Source: Chimonanthus salicifolius (taxonomy: Eukaryota > Streptophyta > Magnoliopsida > Laurales > Calycanthaceae). Taken from it: a DNA stretch of 64,000 bases. Location: NCBI GenBank assembly GCA_013350335.1, contig CM023536.1, positions 14,079,520 through 14,143,519 of the forward strand. Reading direction: 5' to 3'. Shown here piece by piece: positions 1 to 12,176 of this stretch. Under the pieces are notes generated by a model. The model had not been told where the DNA came from. It did not search any database and saw nothing but the letters and a program-made list of their open reading frames with translations. Position numbers and translations under genes: made by a program. Each line of letters starts with the position of its first letter. Positions within the stretch are counted from its first letter, which is position 1.

Positions 1-2
1 TT

Positions 3-2301
3 GTTCTTCAGACTCTTCGGGAGCATCAGCTATTTGCTAATCTGAGCAAGTGTGAGTTTTGGTTGACTCAAGTGCAGTTTCTGGGACATGTGGTGTCTCC
101 AAGAGGAATCTCGGTAGATCTACCGAAGGTTGAGACCGTAAAGACTTGGGAGAGTCTCAAGAGCGTGTTCGACATCCGGAGCTTTCTGGGATTAGCAGGA
201 TATTACCGAAAGTTTATCCCGCACTTCTCTCAGATCGCGGTACCGATGACTCTGCTGACGAGGAAGAACGTCAAGTTCGAGTGGAGCGAAGCTTGTGAGA
301 AAGCATTCCAGGAGCTGAAAGAGAAGTTGACGACCTCTCCAGTGTTGGTGATACCCAAGCAAGGACAAGGTTACGATATTTATTGCGACGCGTCCAAATT
401 TGGTTTGGGTTGTGTGCTGATGCAAGAGGGGAAGGTAGTAGCTTATGGTTTCAGACAATTGAAAGGACATGAGCAGAACTACCCAACTCATGATTTGGAG
501 TTGGCAGCCGTTGTATTCTCGTTAAAGTTGTGGAGACATTACTTATATGGTGAGAAGTTCAATGTATTTTCTGATTACCATAGTCTCAAGTATATCTTCA
601 CTCAGAAAAATTTGAATATGAGGCAACGAAGATGGATGGAGTACCTGGGAGATTATGACTTCAGTCTCTCTTATCACCCAAGGAAAGCCAACGTAGTGGC
701 TGATGCCTTGAGCAGGAAGTCTCACAGCGACGTGGCAAGGATGACATCCTTGCAGTGGAAGATGCTGGAAGTTCTGTCCGAGTACGATCTGGAGCTGATC
801 GAAGGAAGCGGGTCAGCAAGAATCCATAGTTTGGTTCTGCAACCCGATGTAGTTAGATTGGTGTTGGAAGGACAACAGAGCGACCCAGAAGCGAAGGAGT
901 TGGCAACTCAGCTTTCAGGAGGAGCGACTCTAGAGGATTGGAGGATCAAGGCGAATGGAAATCTGACTTTCAAAGACAGACTGTTTGTGCCAAAGTCGGA
1001 TGAGTGCAGGAGAAAGGTGCTTGATCACTTTCATCGATCTCGCTTTGCGGTGCATCCTGGTGGAACGAAGATGTATCGTGACTTGCGGCGACTTTTCTGG
1101 TGGAAAGGTATGAAGCGTGAGGTAGCAGATTTTGTGTCCAAGTGCCTAACTTGTCAACAACTGAAGGCGGAACATCAACGACCTGGCGGAAAGATGCAAC
1201 CTTTGGAAGTGGCTGAATGGAAGTGGGAGCATATCATGATGGATTTTGTAACTGATTTTCCTAAGTCTCCTAAGAAGAATGACGCTATTTGGGTAATAGT
1301 CGATCGATTGACGAAGTCAGCTCACTTTCTACCAATCAAAAAGATAGATTCCTTGGCTACCTAAGAAGATTGTATTTGAAGGAGATAGTCAGATGGCATG
1401 GAGTGCTTGTATCCATTGTATCTAATAGAGACCCGAGGTTCGTGTCAAGGTTTTGGCAAGGATTGCAAGAAGAGTTGGGACTAAGTTGTGCTTCAGCACT
1501 GCTTTTCACCCTCAGACGAATGGTCAGTCAGAGAGAACCATTCAAACCTTAGAGGATATGCTAAGAGCTTGTGTGATGGATATGCAGGGAAGTTAGGAAG
1601 ATCACTTGCCTTTGATCGAGTTCGTCTACAACAACAGTTATCACTCCAGTGTGCAGATGGCACCCTACGAGGCTCTGTATGGCAGAACTTGTAGGTCACC
1701 TCTTTGTTGGACGGAGGTAGGAGACAAAGCGCTGCTAGGACCTGACCTAGTGCGTGAGACGTCAGAGCAAGTTGAAGTGATCAGACAGCGTCTCAAGACA
1801 GCCCAGAGTAGACAAAAGAGTTATGCTGACAAAAGGCGACGACCTTTGGAGTTTGCAGTTGGCGACCGAGTTTTCTTACGTGTGGCACCACGTCATGGAG
1901 TGCAGCGGTTCGGGCGCAAGGGAAAACTATCACCTCGATATGTTGGACCCTTTGAGATCTTGAAGAGGATAGGTGAAGTGGCCTATCAGTTGGATCTTCC
2001 TCAGGCTTTGGAGAGAGTGCATAGTACGTTCCACATGTCTATGTTAAGGAAGTACGAGCCTGACCCGTCGCATGTAATCAGTTTTGAAGAGATCGAAGTC
2101 TCAAAAGACCTAACTTTTGAAGAAGCACCAGTCAAGATTCTAGAGCATCGGACTCAAAAGCTCAGAAGGAAGTCTATACCTCTAGTGCGAGTCCTGTGGC
2201 AACATCGCGACGTGCAACATGAGACGTGGGAACCAGAATCGACGATGCAGAAGCTGTACCCTGGTTTGTTTACAGACCAAGGAGATAAGTGCTTGTTTTG
2301 A
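3..2301 (+). pseudogene. Decayed gypsy pol: RT end, RNase H, integrase, chromodomain
   Basis: The frame is open from base 3, upstream of the first start-like codon, so this is the middle of a polyprotein. In order I see the RT connection (FLGHVVS, FLGLAGYYRKFI), an RNase H domain (YCDASKFGLGCVL, then HDLELAAVVF and VVADALSRK), the integrase HHCC zinc module (HFHRSRFAVHPG ... CLTCQQLK), the integrase core acids ([22 protein letters not shown]), and a tail with WEPE typical of a chromodomain. The gene is broken: the frame changes near 1362 and again near 1479, and there is an in-frame TAG at 1594-1596 where a Trp is usual. It cannot make an intact integrase. Confidence 0.92.
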
Positions 2302-2336
2302 ATTTCGGAACGAAATTTTCTTTTAGGGGGGTAGGA

Positions 2337-5300
2337 TGTAATATCCTGCCCCAGATTAGGCGTGTTTTAGTTTGATAATCCTATTTAACCAGTTAATCTC
2401 GAAGATTTTGGTTAGGGCTCCGAGGAAAGCCCAGGTTTGGCCCGATCTGAGCCTGAAAACTCAGTGATCCGGCTCGTCAAACTGGATGGGCATTTTGGTA
2501 ATTTACCACTTTTAGTTATTATTTTATGAATATTGTTGATATGTATATATTATTGGTAAATAATGTTCTCCTAAATAAAGTATTTGCATTTCTGATTTTA
2601 AAATGAATTTATTTTCAGAAAATGGCATTTAAATCCCGCCCGTCAAAACCCCGAAAGGGAGTATTAATTATTTTAAAGGGTTTTGAAAATGAAATAAAAT
2701 TTGAAATTAGTATTTTATGGTAGACCATTTTAAGAATGGTCTAGTTATTTCATTTCACCTCAAAATGATGTTTCTAAATTGTTTATTTTAACAATTGTTT
2801 ATTTAAGTAAATAGTGTAAATTTATGATTTTTATTTAAATAAATGGTTTTTAATAAGAGATAATTTCCAAAAATTTTATGGTGACCAAGGTTTTCAAAAC
2901 CCAACCTATCTGTAAGGTTGGATCAGGTTTTTGAGTTTTTAAATTATTACTTTTAGTTTAAAAATCAATTTTTATTAAAACCGGGACTTATCTGCAATTT
3001 GGAAACTGTTGAGGGACTAATATGCAACCAACAGAAAAACCTGCAGTTTACTGTTACGAGCGTCAGCGGCGTGCAGCGGCCTGCTCGACCCGATTTTCCG
3101 ACCAATGATTTCCCCGTCGTCCCGTCCCGTCCCATCGCATGCGCACCGGATTTCCCGACCAAAAACCTAAATAAACCGGCCTTCCCTATCGGTTTTGAAC
3201 TCCCAGCATCTCTTCTCCCTTCTTTCTCTTGCAGAAACCCAGCCGAGACCTTTAAGCTTCCATTTTTTTCAGTAACAGTAACTTAGAGGAATTTTTTTTC
3301 AAAAATCCGGATTTCAACCTAAGAATTCAATTCAAGGTAACCACTGCATTCCCCTTTCAATTTCGATCGGTTTTGAATCAAGAAATTTTGAATTTGGCTC
3401 CCTTTTCAATGAGAAAAATAATTTCAAAGTTTAGGAAAAATTCTAGGGTTCCTCGTATCAGTGAGCTTCTAGTGCTAAGATCGGATAACTTACTAAGTTT
3501 CAAAGCTCCAAACTCTCTCTATGGAAAAAGGACTCCCGGAGGAATCCATCGGACCGGTCAGATGTAAAAACCGAATACAGAAAATCCCCCATTTTCAAAT
3601 CCGTTTTTCACTGTTCCCGGCCGTTCACTGTCTGCAACAGACAGTGAACGGGAGGAAAAATAAGAAGAAGAAAAAAAAAATATTTTTATTTGATATTATT
3701 GTTGCTTGTGATTTTTAATGTTGGTTCCCATTGAAAAAAAAATGAATAAATGATTGAATAAATAAGTATTATTATTTTATTCAAAAAAAATATTATTTTG
3801 TTAGATTATGTGATGTGATGATTAGTACCCCTTTTTGTTAATTAAAATTGTATTAACCCTCTTCTCTTATTACTTATAGTGTAAATACTATTGTATCCGC
3901 TTCCAGGCCGACCCTATTGGTCAGGCACTGAGTGATTCACTTTCAGGCCGACGCTATATAGTCGGGCACTAAGTGATTCATTTTCAGGCCGACGCTATAT
4001 AGTCGGGCACTGAGTGACATCGAGGCCTACTCAAAATGTCAGATCTAGTCCTATCCAGAAGACAACCGAGAAGTGACCCGAGGATCTAGACCTAAGTCAA
4101 TAAGTCAATCTGGTCAATATCCAGAAGACAATATGAGTTTTGGACTGAACCCCTTTTTATTTATTAATATATTGTGGATTATGATAATTTAAAAAGGATA
4201 GAAACCCAGTAGGAGACTCAATTCCATATAGCTCGGATATTTTTGGAAAAACGTATGATTTCCAAATACTACGTATGTGTACGTATTTGTTATGTATGTT
4301 AATTGTGCACTTGTGTGTTGTTTGAATAGAGATCGCGTAAACCACACATCACGGTGAGGGAACTTAACTCTGCAAATTTTGTAAACGGGTTTTATAATGA
4401 GATAAATATTGAGCAATGAGTGGTTTCAGTTTTGATGAACCCACCCATGTGCCTATACATGATGCACTATGGTAAGAGTGCTGATATTGATTGTAATATT
4501 ACGATGTTGATCGTATGAGTATGTAAGACTGCTTCCACGTACTTGGGCTATTGAACCAATATCGGCCATATGAGAGATGATTTATGTCTATTGGACCATG
4601 GGAGAACCATGCTGTCGTCAGTTGCTGACTTGAGGGTGTCAGTATCGGCTAAGTCAAAGCCGGAGATGTACTTGCAATGATGTATTTTGACCGTGTCGGG
4701 ACTTAATACTAGTCTCAGCGTAGTCTGCAGGAGTTATGGTGGATAATGGCAGTGATTGATGATGTTGATATATTACTTAAGACTATGCTTATTGTTATCA
4801 AGCATGTGATATTATTGAACTGTTGCTAACCTGTTGTTTACTTAATTTGCATCGTTATATTTCCTTCTCTGGGCTAGTTAGCTCACACCACTCACCTTTC
4901 AGGAGATGAACCCGAGGAGGAGGACCCTCTCTTTCATGCGTAGGGTGGTTAAGGTGCGACGGTAGTTTGGGATTCCCATGAAGAGGGAATACCCTTATTT
5001 GTGTTTTCTGGTTCTTGGAACCTTTAGTTTTTTGTGAAGTACTGGTTGTGGTACTTAGTTCTTTAAAAACATTATTTTATCGAGACTACGACGTTGCTGT
5101 AGTCTTTTTGTTGTGACTTTGAATGATGAATCAATGGATGGTTTTGTTTGATGATATTATGATGTTGTTGATGTCTATTTTATGGGGTAGGCATATGGTA
5201 CATGTTTGAGTCCACATGATGGGATCATGTGTGACCCTTGGGCCCAACTGTTGATTCCGCCCAATTAGATTGCATATGCTTGTGGTTTAGTTTACTTATC

Positions 5301-5355
5301 AAAAAAAATAAAATCAGTCGCGTTCCGGGCCCACCCTTCAGGTCGGGGCATGACA
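2337..5355 (+). repeat. 3' LTR of the gypsy element (3,019 bp)
   Basis: It starts with TG right after a G-rich purine tract and ends with CA. An inverted relative of it fills 5356-7666, which independently confirms the start (TGTAATA...CCTG). It contains AT-rich stretches and near-identical short modules around 3900-4010 (ATAGTCGGGCACT units). The short ORFs inside are not genes. The right edge is inferred from the TG/CA termini and from the jump to inverted LTR sequence at 5356. Confidence 0.85.
3898..4016 (+). repeat. Short tandem module inside the LTR
   Basis: Three copies of a roughly 40-bp unit containing CAGGCCGACGCTAT and GTCGGGCACTGAGTGA follow one another. Counterparts are seen reversed at about 6420-6500 in the inverted LTR, so the module is part of the LTR family. 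Confidence 0.6.
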
Positions 5356-7663
5356 AAGTACCACATCCGGTACTTTATAAAACCATGAGGTTCTAAGAAC
5401 CAGAAAGCACAAATCAGGGTATTCCCCTCAGGGGGAATCCCAAACTACCATCGTAACTTATCCATCCTAAGCCTGATAAAGAGGATTCTCCTCCTCGGGT
5501 TCATCTCCTGAAAGGTGAGTGAGGTGAGCTAAATAGCCCAGTGAAGGAAATATAACAATGCAATTTAAATAAATAACAGGTTAGCAATAAACAACAGTTC
5601 AATAATATCTCATACTTGATAACAATTAAACATAATCTCATGTAAAGCATCATCATCATTTTCATCTTTCGTCAATTACTGTTATCTTCCAACATAACGC
5701 CTGCCGACTACACTGAGACCTGTATTAAGTCCCGACACGGTCAAAATACATCCTTGCAAGTACATCTCCGGTCTAATTTAGCCGATACTGACACCCTCAA
5801 GTCAGCAACTGACGACACTCCTGGTCCACCCATGACCGAGTAGACGTAAACTATCTCCCATATGACCGATTTTGGTTCAATAGCCCAGGGTACGTGAAAG
5901 CAGTCTTACACATTCTTATGATCAACATCATAATATTCACAGTCATCATAAGCACTTTTACCACAGTGCATCATGTCTAGGCACATGAGTGGGTTCCTCA
6001 AAACTGAAACCACTCATTGCTCAAAACTCATCTTATAATAAAACTTGTTTACATATTCTGCAGAGTTAAGTTCCCTCACCGAAGATGTGTGGTTTACGCG
6101 GTCTCTGTTCAAACAAACAGACAAGTGCACAATCAATATACATAACAAGTACGTACACACAAGTAGTATTTGGAAATTATACGTTTTCCCAAAAATATCC
6201 AGGGTACATGGAATTGAGTCTCTTACTTGGTTTTAAACCTTTTTAAATTATCATAATCCACAATATAATAATAAATAAAAAGGGGCTCAGTCCAAAACTC
6301 ATATTGTCTTCTGGGCATTGACCAGATTGACTTATTGAGTTAGGTCTAGATCCTCGGGTCACTTCTCGGTTGTCTTCTGGATAGAACCAGATCTGACATT
6401 TTGAGTTAGGCCTCGAGGTCACTCAGTGCCCGACAAATATATCGTCGGCCTGGAAGTGAGATCACTCAGTGCCTGACCAATAGGGTCGGCCTGGAAGTTA
6501 CTACAATAGTATTTACACTATAGTAATAAGAGAAGAGGGTTAGTACAATTTTAATTAACAAAAAGGGGAACTGACATCACATCACATAATCCAATAATTT
6601 TTTTTAATAAAATAATACTATTTATTTATTCATTTATTTATTTATTTATTTCAATGTGAACTAACATCACAAATCACAAGCATCAACATAATCAAATAAA
6701 AATATTTTTTTCTTTTTTTCTTTTTTTCTTCTTCCTCCTTCCTTTACTGTCTGTAACAGACAGTGAACGGCCGAGAAAGCATGAAAAACGAATCCGAAAA
6801 CAGTGGATTTCCCGGATTCGATTTTCATATCTGACCGGTTCGATGAATTCCTCTGGGAGTCCTCTTTCCATAGGGAGAGGTTTGGAGTTTTGAAGCTCAC
6901 TGGACCATCCGATTTTAACACCGAAAGCTTCAGGGGAAAAGGAACCCATGGTTTTTCCTCAGATTTAAAACTGGTTTTTCTTACTCAAAACAGGGCCAAA
7001 ATTAGTTTTTCTTGATTCTAAACCACATAGAATTTGAAAAGGAATACAGTGGTTACCTTCAATAGAGTTCCTAGGCTGAAAATCCGATCTTTGAAAAACA
7101 GGGAAGAATAGAGGCTAAGGGTTGGCTTTAAAAATACCAGAGAGCACTGAGGGAGAGAGATAGAAAAATCTAAGGGAGTTTGATACTATTTACTTAATTA
7201 AACAAATGTTAAATAAAACAATTTAGAAGCCTTATTTTGGGGTGTCAAAGAATAAATAGACCATTCTTAAAATGATCTACCATAAACTACTTGTTTCAAA
7301 ATTTATCTCATTTCGAAAATCATTTAAAATAATTATTACTCTCTTTTGGAGTTTTGACGGGCAGATTTTAAATATCATTTTCTAAAAATAAATTCATTTT
7401 AAAATCAGAAATACAAATCCTTTATTAAGGAGAACATTATCATCCAACAATAATCATATAATAATATAATTTAAAAAAAAATAATAACTAGAAGCGGTAA
7501 ATTACCAAAATGCCCCTCCAGCTGGGCGAGCTGGATCACTGAGCTTTCGAGCTTGGATTGGGTCAAACCTGGGTTTTCCTTAAAGCCCTAACCGAAATCT
7601 TCGAGATTAACCGGTTAAACAAAGTTATTAAGCTAAAACACGCCTAATCTGAGGCAGGGTATT

Positions 7664-7666
<3 letters not shown>
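5356..7666 (-). mobile_element. Truncated LTR of the same gypsy family, inverted
   Basis: Read on the minus strand it begins TGTAATACCCTGCC at 7666 and runs parallel to the LTR at 2337. It stops at the equivalent of about position 5062 of that LTR, so its last ~290 bases are missing. Matching segments include the polypyrimidine/NNN-style leader near 7540-7650, the H-rich GC block near 6740-6960 and the AGTACC...TTCTGGTTCTT block at the junction. No polypurine tract lies to its right, so it is a solo LTR or a 5' LTR of a minus-strand element rather than a 3' LTR. Confidence 0.88.

Positions 7667-7702
<36 letters not shown>
7666..7702. repeat. (AT)n microsatellite
   Basis: A run of about 18 AT dinucleotides directly abuts the outer edge of the inverted LTR. 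A second related TA-rich tract follows at 7703-7720. Confidence 0.9.
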
Positions 7703-7703
<1 letters not shown>

Positions 7704-7720
7704 GTATGTATATATATTTT

Positions 7721-8610
7721 ATTGAAGGTTTCTAGAGTCTCACTTGTAAGAGATTTTATCTCTCTAAATCTTTCAAAACATATATATACCTCCTTATACA
7801 CATATACCAAATCTAAATGATAAAGTATACTCTCACAAATAGTGGCCTAGATAAGTTTGATGGTGAATCAAACTCAAAATATCCCTTCATGAAGGATTAT
7901 TTGACCGTGAGACCAACTTCTTTTGAGTTTGCACACGAGTATATGAAACTCTTTATAGTTGTGAAATTCTTGCATGATGCAAATTAGCACATGGTGGTTT
8001 GAAGTGTGCATAAATGTGAGTATTGCATTTGAGAAATTTTACTATTGAAAATTTTTATCCTGATTATTTCCATCGAACTAGAGCAACTATATCTAAAAGG
8101 CCAAAGTATAATATATGAAATTTGTTTTTATATTACATGATTATTTATTTTATCACATTTGATAGAAGATGTAGATCTAATGGGTAGGATGTGTTAATTC
8201 CTTGAAATAATTGCTTAAAAGTTTTATCCCCAAAGACTGCATAAACCCCCATACAAAACAACTTGACAATACCCAATGCATGTTATAAAAATGAAATAGA
8301 AGCACCTAAAAAAGTTTGAAGATCTAACCTATTTGTTATTTTGATCTACTGTTGGCCTCAAAAGCTTTACAAATTTTACCTAATCTGTAAACAGATCTCC
8401 TATTCTTTAAGGAAATCAATTCCTATATACAGTGGCCTAGCAAGCAAGGATTCAAGTTGATTTGGTGTCTCAATTATATGTCAAGTATCCATCTAAATGA
8501 AGAAAATGTCTTATCCAACCAATTAATGTTTGAACGTATACAAAGATAAAACTATAATGGCAATAACCCACAAACTTATAAAATCACAATGGAAATAACC
8601 TATAAAAGAA
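7721..8610. other. AT-rich intergenic DNA, no gene seen
   Basis: No long ORF, no clear transposon termini. A stretch near 7820-7890 translates to LDKFDGE-like residues on +, reminiscent of a copia gag start, but it is too short and interrupted to support. Confidence 0.5.
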
Positions 8611-8618
8611 CTAATAAA
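8611..8618. repeat. Target site duplication, left (CTAATAAA)
   Basis: The eight bases before the MULE end GGGTCCCC are repeated exactly at 18606-18613 after the other end. Eight bases is at the short end of the 8-11 bp usual for Mutator-like elements. Confidence 0.85.
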
Positions 8619-9514
8619 GGGTCCCCATTTACACACCCGATTTTTCTGCCTCTACACACCCATTTCCGGGTGCGGGTGGCAAATTACCATTTTGCCCCCG
8701 CGTTCCCATTCGTTCAAACGAATGCTCAGTTCATTTCTCCATTCGTTCGAACGAATGGACGCATACCACCTCTGTTTTCATTCATTCGAACGAATTCCCA
8801 GTTCATTTCGGATTCGTTCGAATGAATACATGCATCCTGCCGAGATTTTGACTCATTCGAACAAATGCCCATGTGTAAAATCCATTCATTCGAACGAATT
8901 CCCCAGTGTAAATTCCATTCATTCGAATGAATGGGCAGAAGTTGTTCATTCGTTCGAATGAATCTATCCATTCATTCGAACGAATAAATCAGATGGGACT
9001 GGAAAATGACAATCCTTCGATCGAATGTCATTCATTCGAATGAATCAATCCATTCATTCGAACGAATGACATATAGACGTGCATTCATTTGAATGAATGG
9101 ATCATTCGTTCGAAAGAATGTATCAGAGAGGACTGGAAAATGACAGTCCTTCTCTCGAATGTCATTTGTTCGAATGAATTGAGTCATTCATTCGAATGAA
9201 TGCACGTCTATATGACATTCGTTCGAATGAATGACTCAATTCATTCAAACGAATGACATATAGACGTGCATTCATTTGAATGAATTGACTGATTCATTCG
9301 AACGAATGTATCAGAGAGGACTGGAAAATGACAGTCCTTCTCTCGAATGGCATTCGTTCGAATGAATCAAACCATTCATTCGAATGAATGCAAGTCTATA
9401 TGCCATTCGTTCGAATGAATGGGTTGATTCATTCGAACGAATGACGTATAAGTTGTCATTCATTCGAATGAATCAACCCATTCATTCGAATGAATGACAA
9501 CTTATATATATAAG
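8619..9514 (+). repeat. Left TIR made of TTCGAA palindromes
   Basis: After about 85 bases of unique terminal sequence the arm consists of more than twenty near-copies of an 18-base palindrome, type form CATTCATTCGAATGAATG or CATTCGTTCGAACGAATG, separated by 5-35 bases. Three times (near 8990, 9121 and 9309) a second motif is interposed: GGACTGGAAAATGACAGTCC, itself a hairpin. The arm ends at a palindromic TATA tract, CTTATATATATAAG (9501-9514). The right arm mirrors the order of modules. Confidence 0.9.
9501..9514 (+). promoter_or_regulatory. Candidate TATA box for the + strand MULE gene
   Basis: CTTATATATATAAG sits at the inner end of the left TIR, 287 bases before the ATG at 9801, followed by a CT-rich leader with ACCCTAAACC-like motifs. 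The same tract occurs at the inner end of the right TIR. MULEs usually carry promoters in their TIRs; the assignment is inferred from position. Confidence 0.5.
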
Positions 9515-9800
9515 CCGCTAATTCATTCGATCGAATCAATCGATCGAATCTAAACCCTAACCTCTCCTCCCCTTTCTTCGAAACCCTAAACCGAAGCTTT
9601 CCCTCCCTTTTCCTCTTCCTCTCCCTCTCCCTCGTAAATCCCCCATTTATTCGAACCTCTCCCCATTCATTCGAACCAATCACCCCCATTCATTCGAACC
9701 AATCACACATATTCATTCGAACCAATCACCCTACACCCTTTCCATTTTAATTTTTCCCTCTCCCTCTTTCTTCCTCTCTTTCCAAAAATACACCATGTAA

Positions 9801-11577
9801 ATGACATCTTCAAGTTCCAAAAGGAAAGCAAACACAACAAGGAGAGGGAAGAAACAAAAGAAAGACACGGCATTTGACCCGACGCATTTCATATCTTCTA
9901 AAGCCTCGACCTTCTACCAAGAAGATTTTTGCGCACGATCGTATATTTTTGGTAAAATCGTCGACCTTTCATTTTTCACACAATTTGGTTTGAAAATCGA
10001 ATCTTATTTTGAAGAAATGGGTTAGGGTTCATTTTTGTCATTAAAATGTGACATGTACCCTAGTTTAGTAAAAGAATTTTATGCGAATGTAGAAAAAATG
10101 GATGATGAGACAGTTAAGACAACCGTCTGAGGCCAGGAAATTGTGATTACATGGGAAAGGTTGAATTACCTATATAATTTCCCAAAATACGCCATTAGAA
10201 GGTATGATTGTCGTACATGGATCACTGATGTTGAGGGTTCGATGTTTTGGTAGCCCTCAACGAGATGTGTGGGAGGACAAATATTATAGAGAAGAAGACC
10301 CCCCCACTGATCATGCTTACATTAGAAGCACGAATCATCCATCAAATAATTGTCAATTGCCTTTTTCCTAGAAAAGGGCATTCTAGTGTGACATGGTTCG
10401 AAGTGTTTCTTATTTGGTGCATCATGCATGGGAAATAAATCTCCCTCTCCCATATCATCATCAGTCACATGCGCGCCTGCCGGAAGACCAGAAGATGTAG
10501 TCTTCCGTACGGTGGAATCCCTCTTCACCCTATGATAAAGTATCTATAGATCGCTATGATTATTTTAATGAGTCAACTTTGAAGAAGATGGGATTCCACC
10601 TCGACAGAGCTAGTAAGAAATGGCTCTCCAAAGTTGTCGAGGCACCTCAAGTTCAGGTTCACAGTTCACTTGAGCCATCTGAGGCGCGTGCGGCACTTGA
10701 GCCACCTGGGCCATCTGAGGGCAGTGAGGCACGAGACTCACGTGAGGCAGGGACTCCTCCGACTATTGCAGCAGTTGATACGCGGTAGATTCTTGCTAGC
10801 ATTTCTGCTTTAAAGGGGAAGATGAAGCAGAGATATGATCAGCAGGTGCAGAGATATGATCAGCTTACCGCAAGGGTGGATGTTATGCAGAGCCAGATTA
10901 TAGATACTTTGCGGTTGACAGTTCTTTTAGCACAAACGAGGGGGATAACAACATTCCTATCTACAGAACCAGATGGTACTGTACGAGCAAGGGTATCACC
11001 CGAGTTTGCAGGCGCAGTTCTTCCCCCTGTTCGTCCATCTGGAGGGGTAGCTGAACGAGCAGGAGCATCATCTGGCACCCCTGCTCTTACTGAACGAGCA
11101 GAAACATCATTTGGCACCCTTGCTCGTACTAAACGAGCAAGAGCAGCATTGGGGGAATCTGGTAGTGTTAGTCGATTTGGAGCATCTGTTCAGCCAAGCG
11201 GATCAGCTGGTTCTGGGCCCCGTTCTGTGATGGTTGGATTAGCAGTAGCTTCTGGTCCATTGCCTCGTCCGACTGGAGTTGCAGCATCTTCTCGCCCCAT
11301 TACACCTCAGAGTGGATCAGCTGGTACTGGCCCCCGTTCTGTGTTGACGAGAGTTGCAGTAGCTTCACGCCCCCTTCCTCGTTCGACTGCAGTTATTCCA
11401 TTCGTGCGACCTCAGTTTGCACCTCCTGCTTCTGCACCTATCACCATAGCTCTGATTGTTGCACCAGTTCATGCATCTGCTCCTTCTGCATTTGCCTCCA
11501 CTGGTCCACCTGCTGCACCACCTGTTGCACCTCCTGCTGCACCTTCTACCTCTGATCCGAATATTATTTGTATTTGA
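9801..11577 (+). pseudogene. Decayed accessory ORF of the MULE
   Basis: The likely start is ATG at 9801 (TSSSSKRKANTTRRGKK, a basic nuclear-localisation-like run). The same frame continues to 10253 but holds TAG at 10023, TGA at 10128 and TAG at 10251. The segment FYANVEK ... RLNYLYNFPKY resembles the 'putative plant transposon protein' domain that occurs in many plant repeat ORFs (resemblance from memory, not searched). The frame then shifts; the C-terminal part (10579-11577, one TAG at 10786) has a coiled-coil-like stretch (MKQRYDQQVQRYDQLTARVD) and a long Pro/Ala/Ser/Gly-rich tail ending at 11575. Its role is unknown; it could be a captured gene or a second MULE protein. Confidence 0.6.
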
Positions 11578-12176
11578 TATACTATTGTTTTTTTTTTATT
11601 GACATGTAAAAGAGATGTAAATTTCATATGTTGAATGAACATGTTATATTATTTATCAGATTTTCATTGTGAATTGGGTCGTTACTTTAAACATGTTATT
11701 TTGAACTGAAATAGCATTTAAATTTTATATTTCATTTGATTTTCATACTCTCCATAAATCAACTTCATTTTCCACTTAAAATGAACACATTGAAGCTGAC
11801 AAGAGCATTCAAGAGCATTCCTAACTTAAATATCAGAATAAGTCTACTTCAATCAGAAGCCGTTCAAGACTATGCTTAATATAAAAGAGAGTACATTCAC
11901 GAGCATTCCTAACTTAAAATGAATACATTTTCCATTTAAAATGAATACATTGACACTTATATCTTCACTTCATTGATTCCACCATTGCATGAAATCGTCA
12001 TTATCTCTAATATCACCAGACCACTGCATAACATTTAAAAAAATCACATTAGAATATATGGAAAAGTTATATGTCGATTGGTAAATACATATAAGATCTT
12101 TAAGGAATGAACTTACTTCGGTCATTTCTGTAGAGTTATATGTTGAATCGTCACCAAAGTTGTAAAATCCATTATC
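11578..12176. other. Spacer between the two convergent MULE genes
   Basis: AT-rich, no ORF. Holds short direct repeats (AAGAGCATTCCTAACTTAAA-type, near 11805-11835 and 11900-11925). Probably the 3' untranslated regions of both MULE genes. Confidence 0.5.

Larger units (their letters stand above)
1..5355 (+). mobile_element. Ty3/gypsy chromovirus LTR retrotransposon, 3' part
   Basis: This is the right-hand part of an LTR retrotransposon; its 5' LTR, gag, protease and most of the reverse transcriptase lie before the window. The order visible is end of RT, RNase H, integrase, chromodomain-like tail, polypurine tract (about 2321-2336), then a 3' LTR that begins TGTAATATCC at 2337 and ends GGCATGACA at 5355. 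Domain order (RT-RNase H before integrase) is that of Ty3/gypsy, and the C-terminal chromodomain-like segment plus the very long LTR fit the Tekay/Del group of chromoviruses (family knowledge; clade is an inference). Coding sequence is broken, so this copy is not autonomous. Confidence 0.93.

Noticed and set aside
7818..7980. Copia gag start
   Set aside because: Only about 15 residues (LDKFDGESN) resemble it; stop soon after, no other copia domain nearby.
8692..8971. ORFs encoding HSNE/RTNG repeats
   Set aside because: They are translations of the TIR palindromes on both strands.
8700..9545. CRISPR-like array (palindromic repeats with spacers)
   Set aside because: Spacers are themselves repeated, units vary, and the array sits at both ends of a plant MULE in inverted orientation. 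No cas genes; eukaryotic context.
8700..9545. Clustered heat-shock elements (TTC/GAA units)
   Set aside because: HSEs need alternating TTC and GAA blocks with two-base gaps; here TTCGAA is joined without a gap and the outer blocks are four bases apart.
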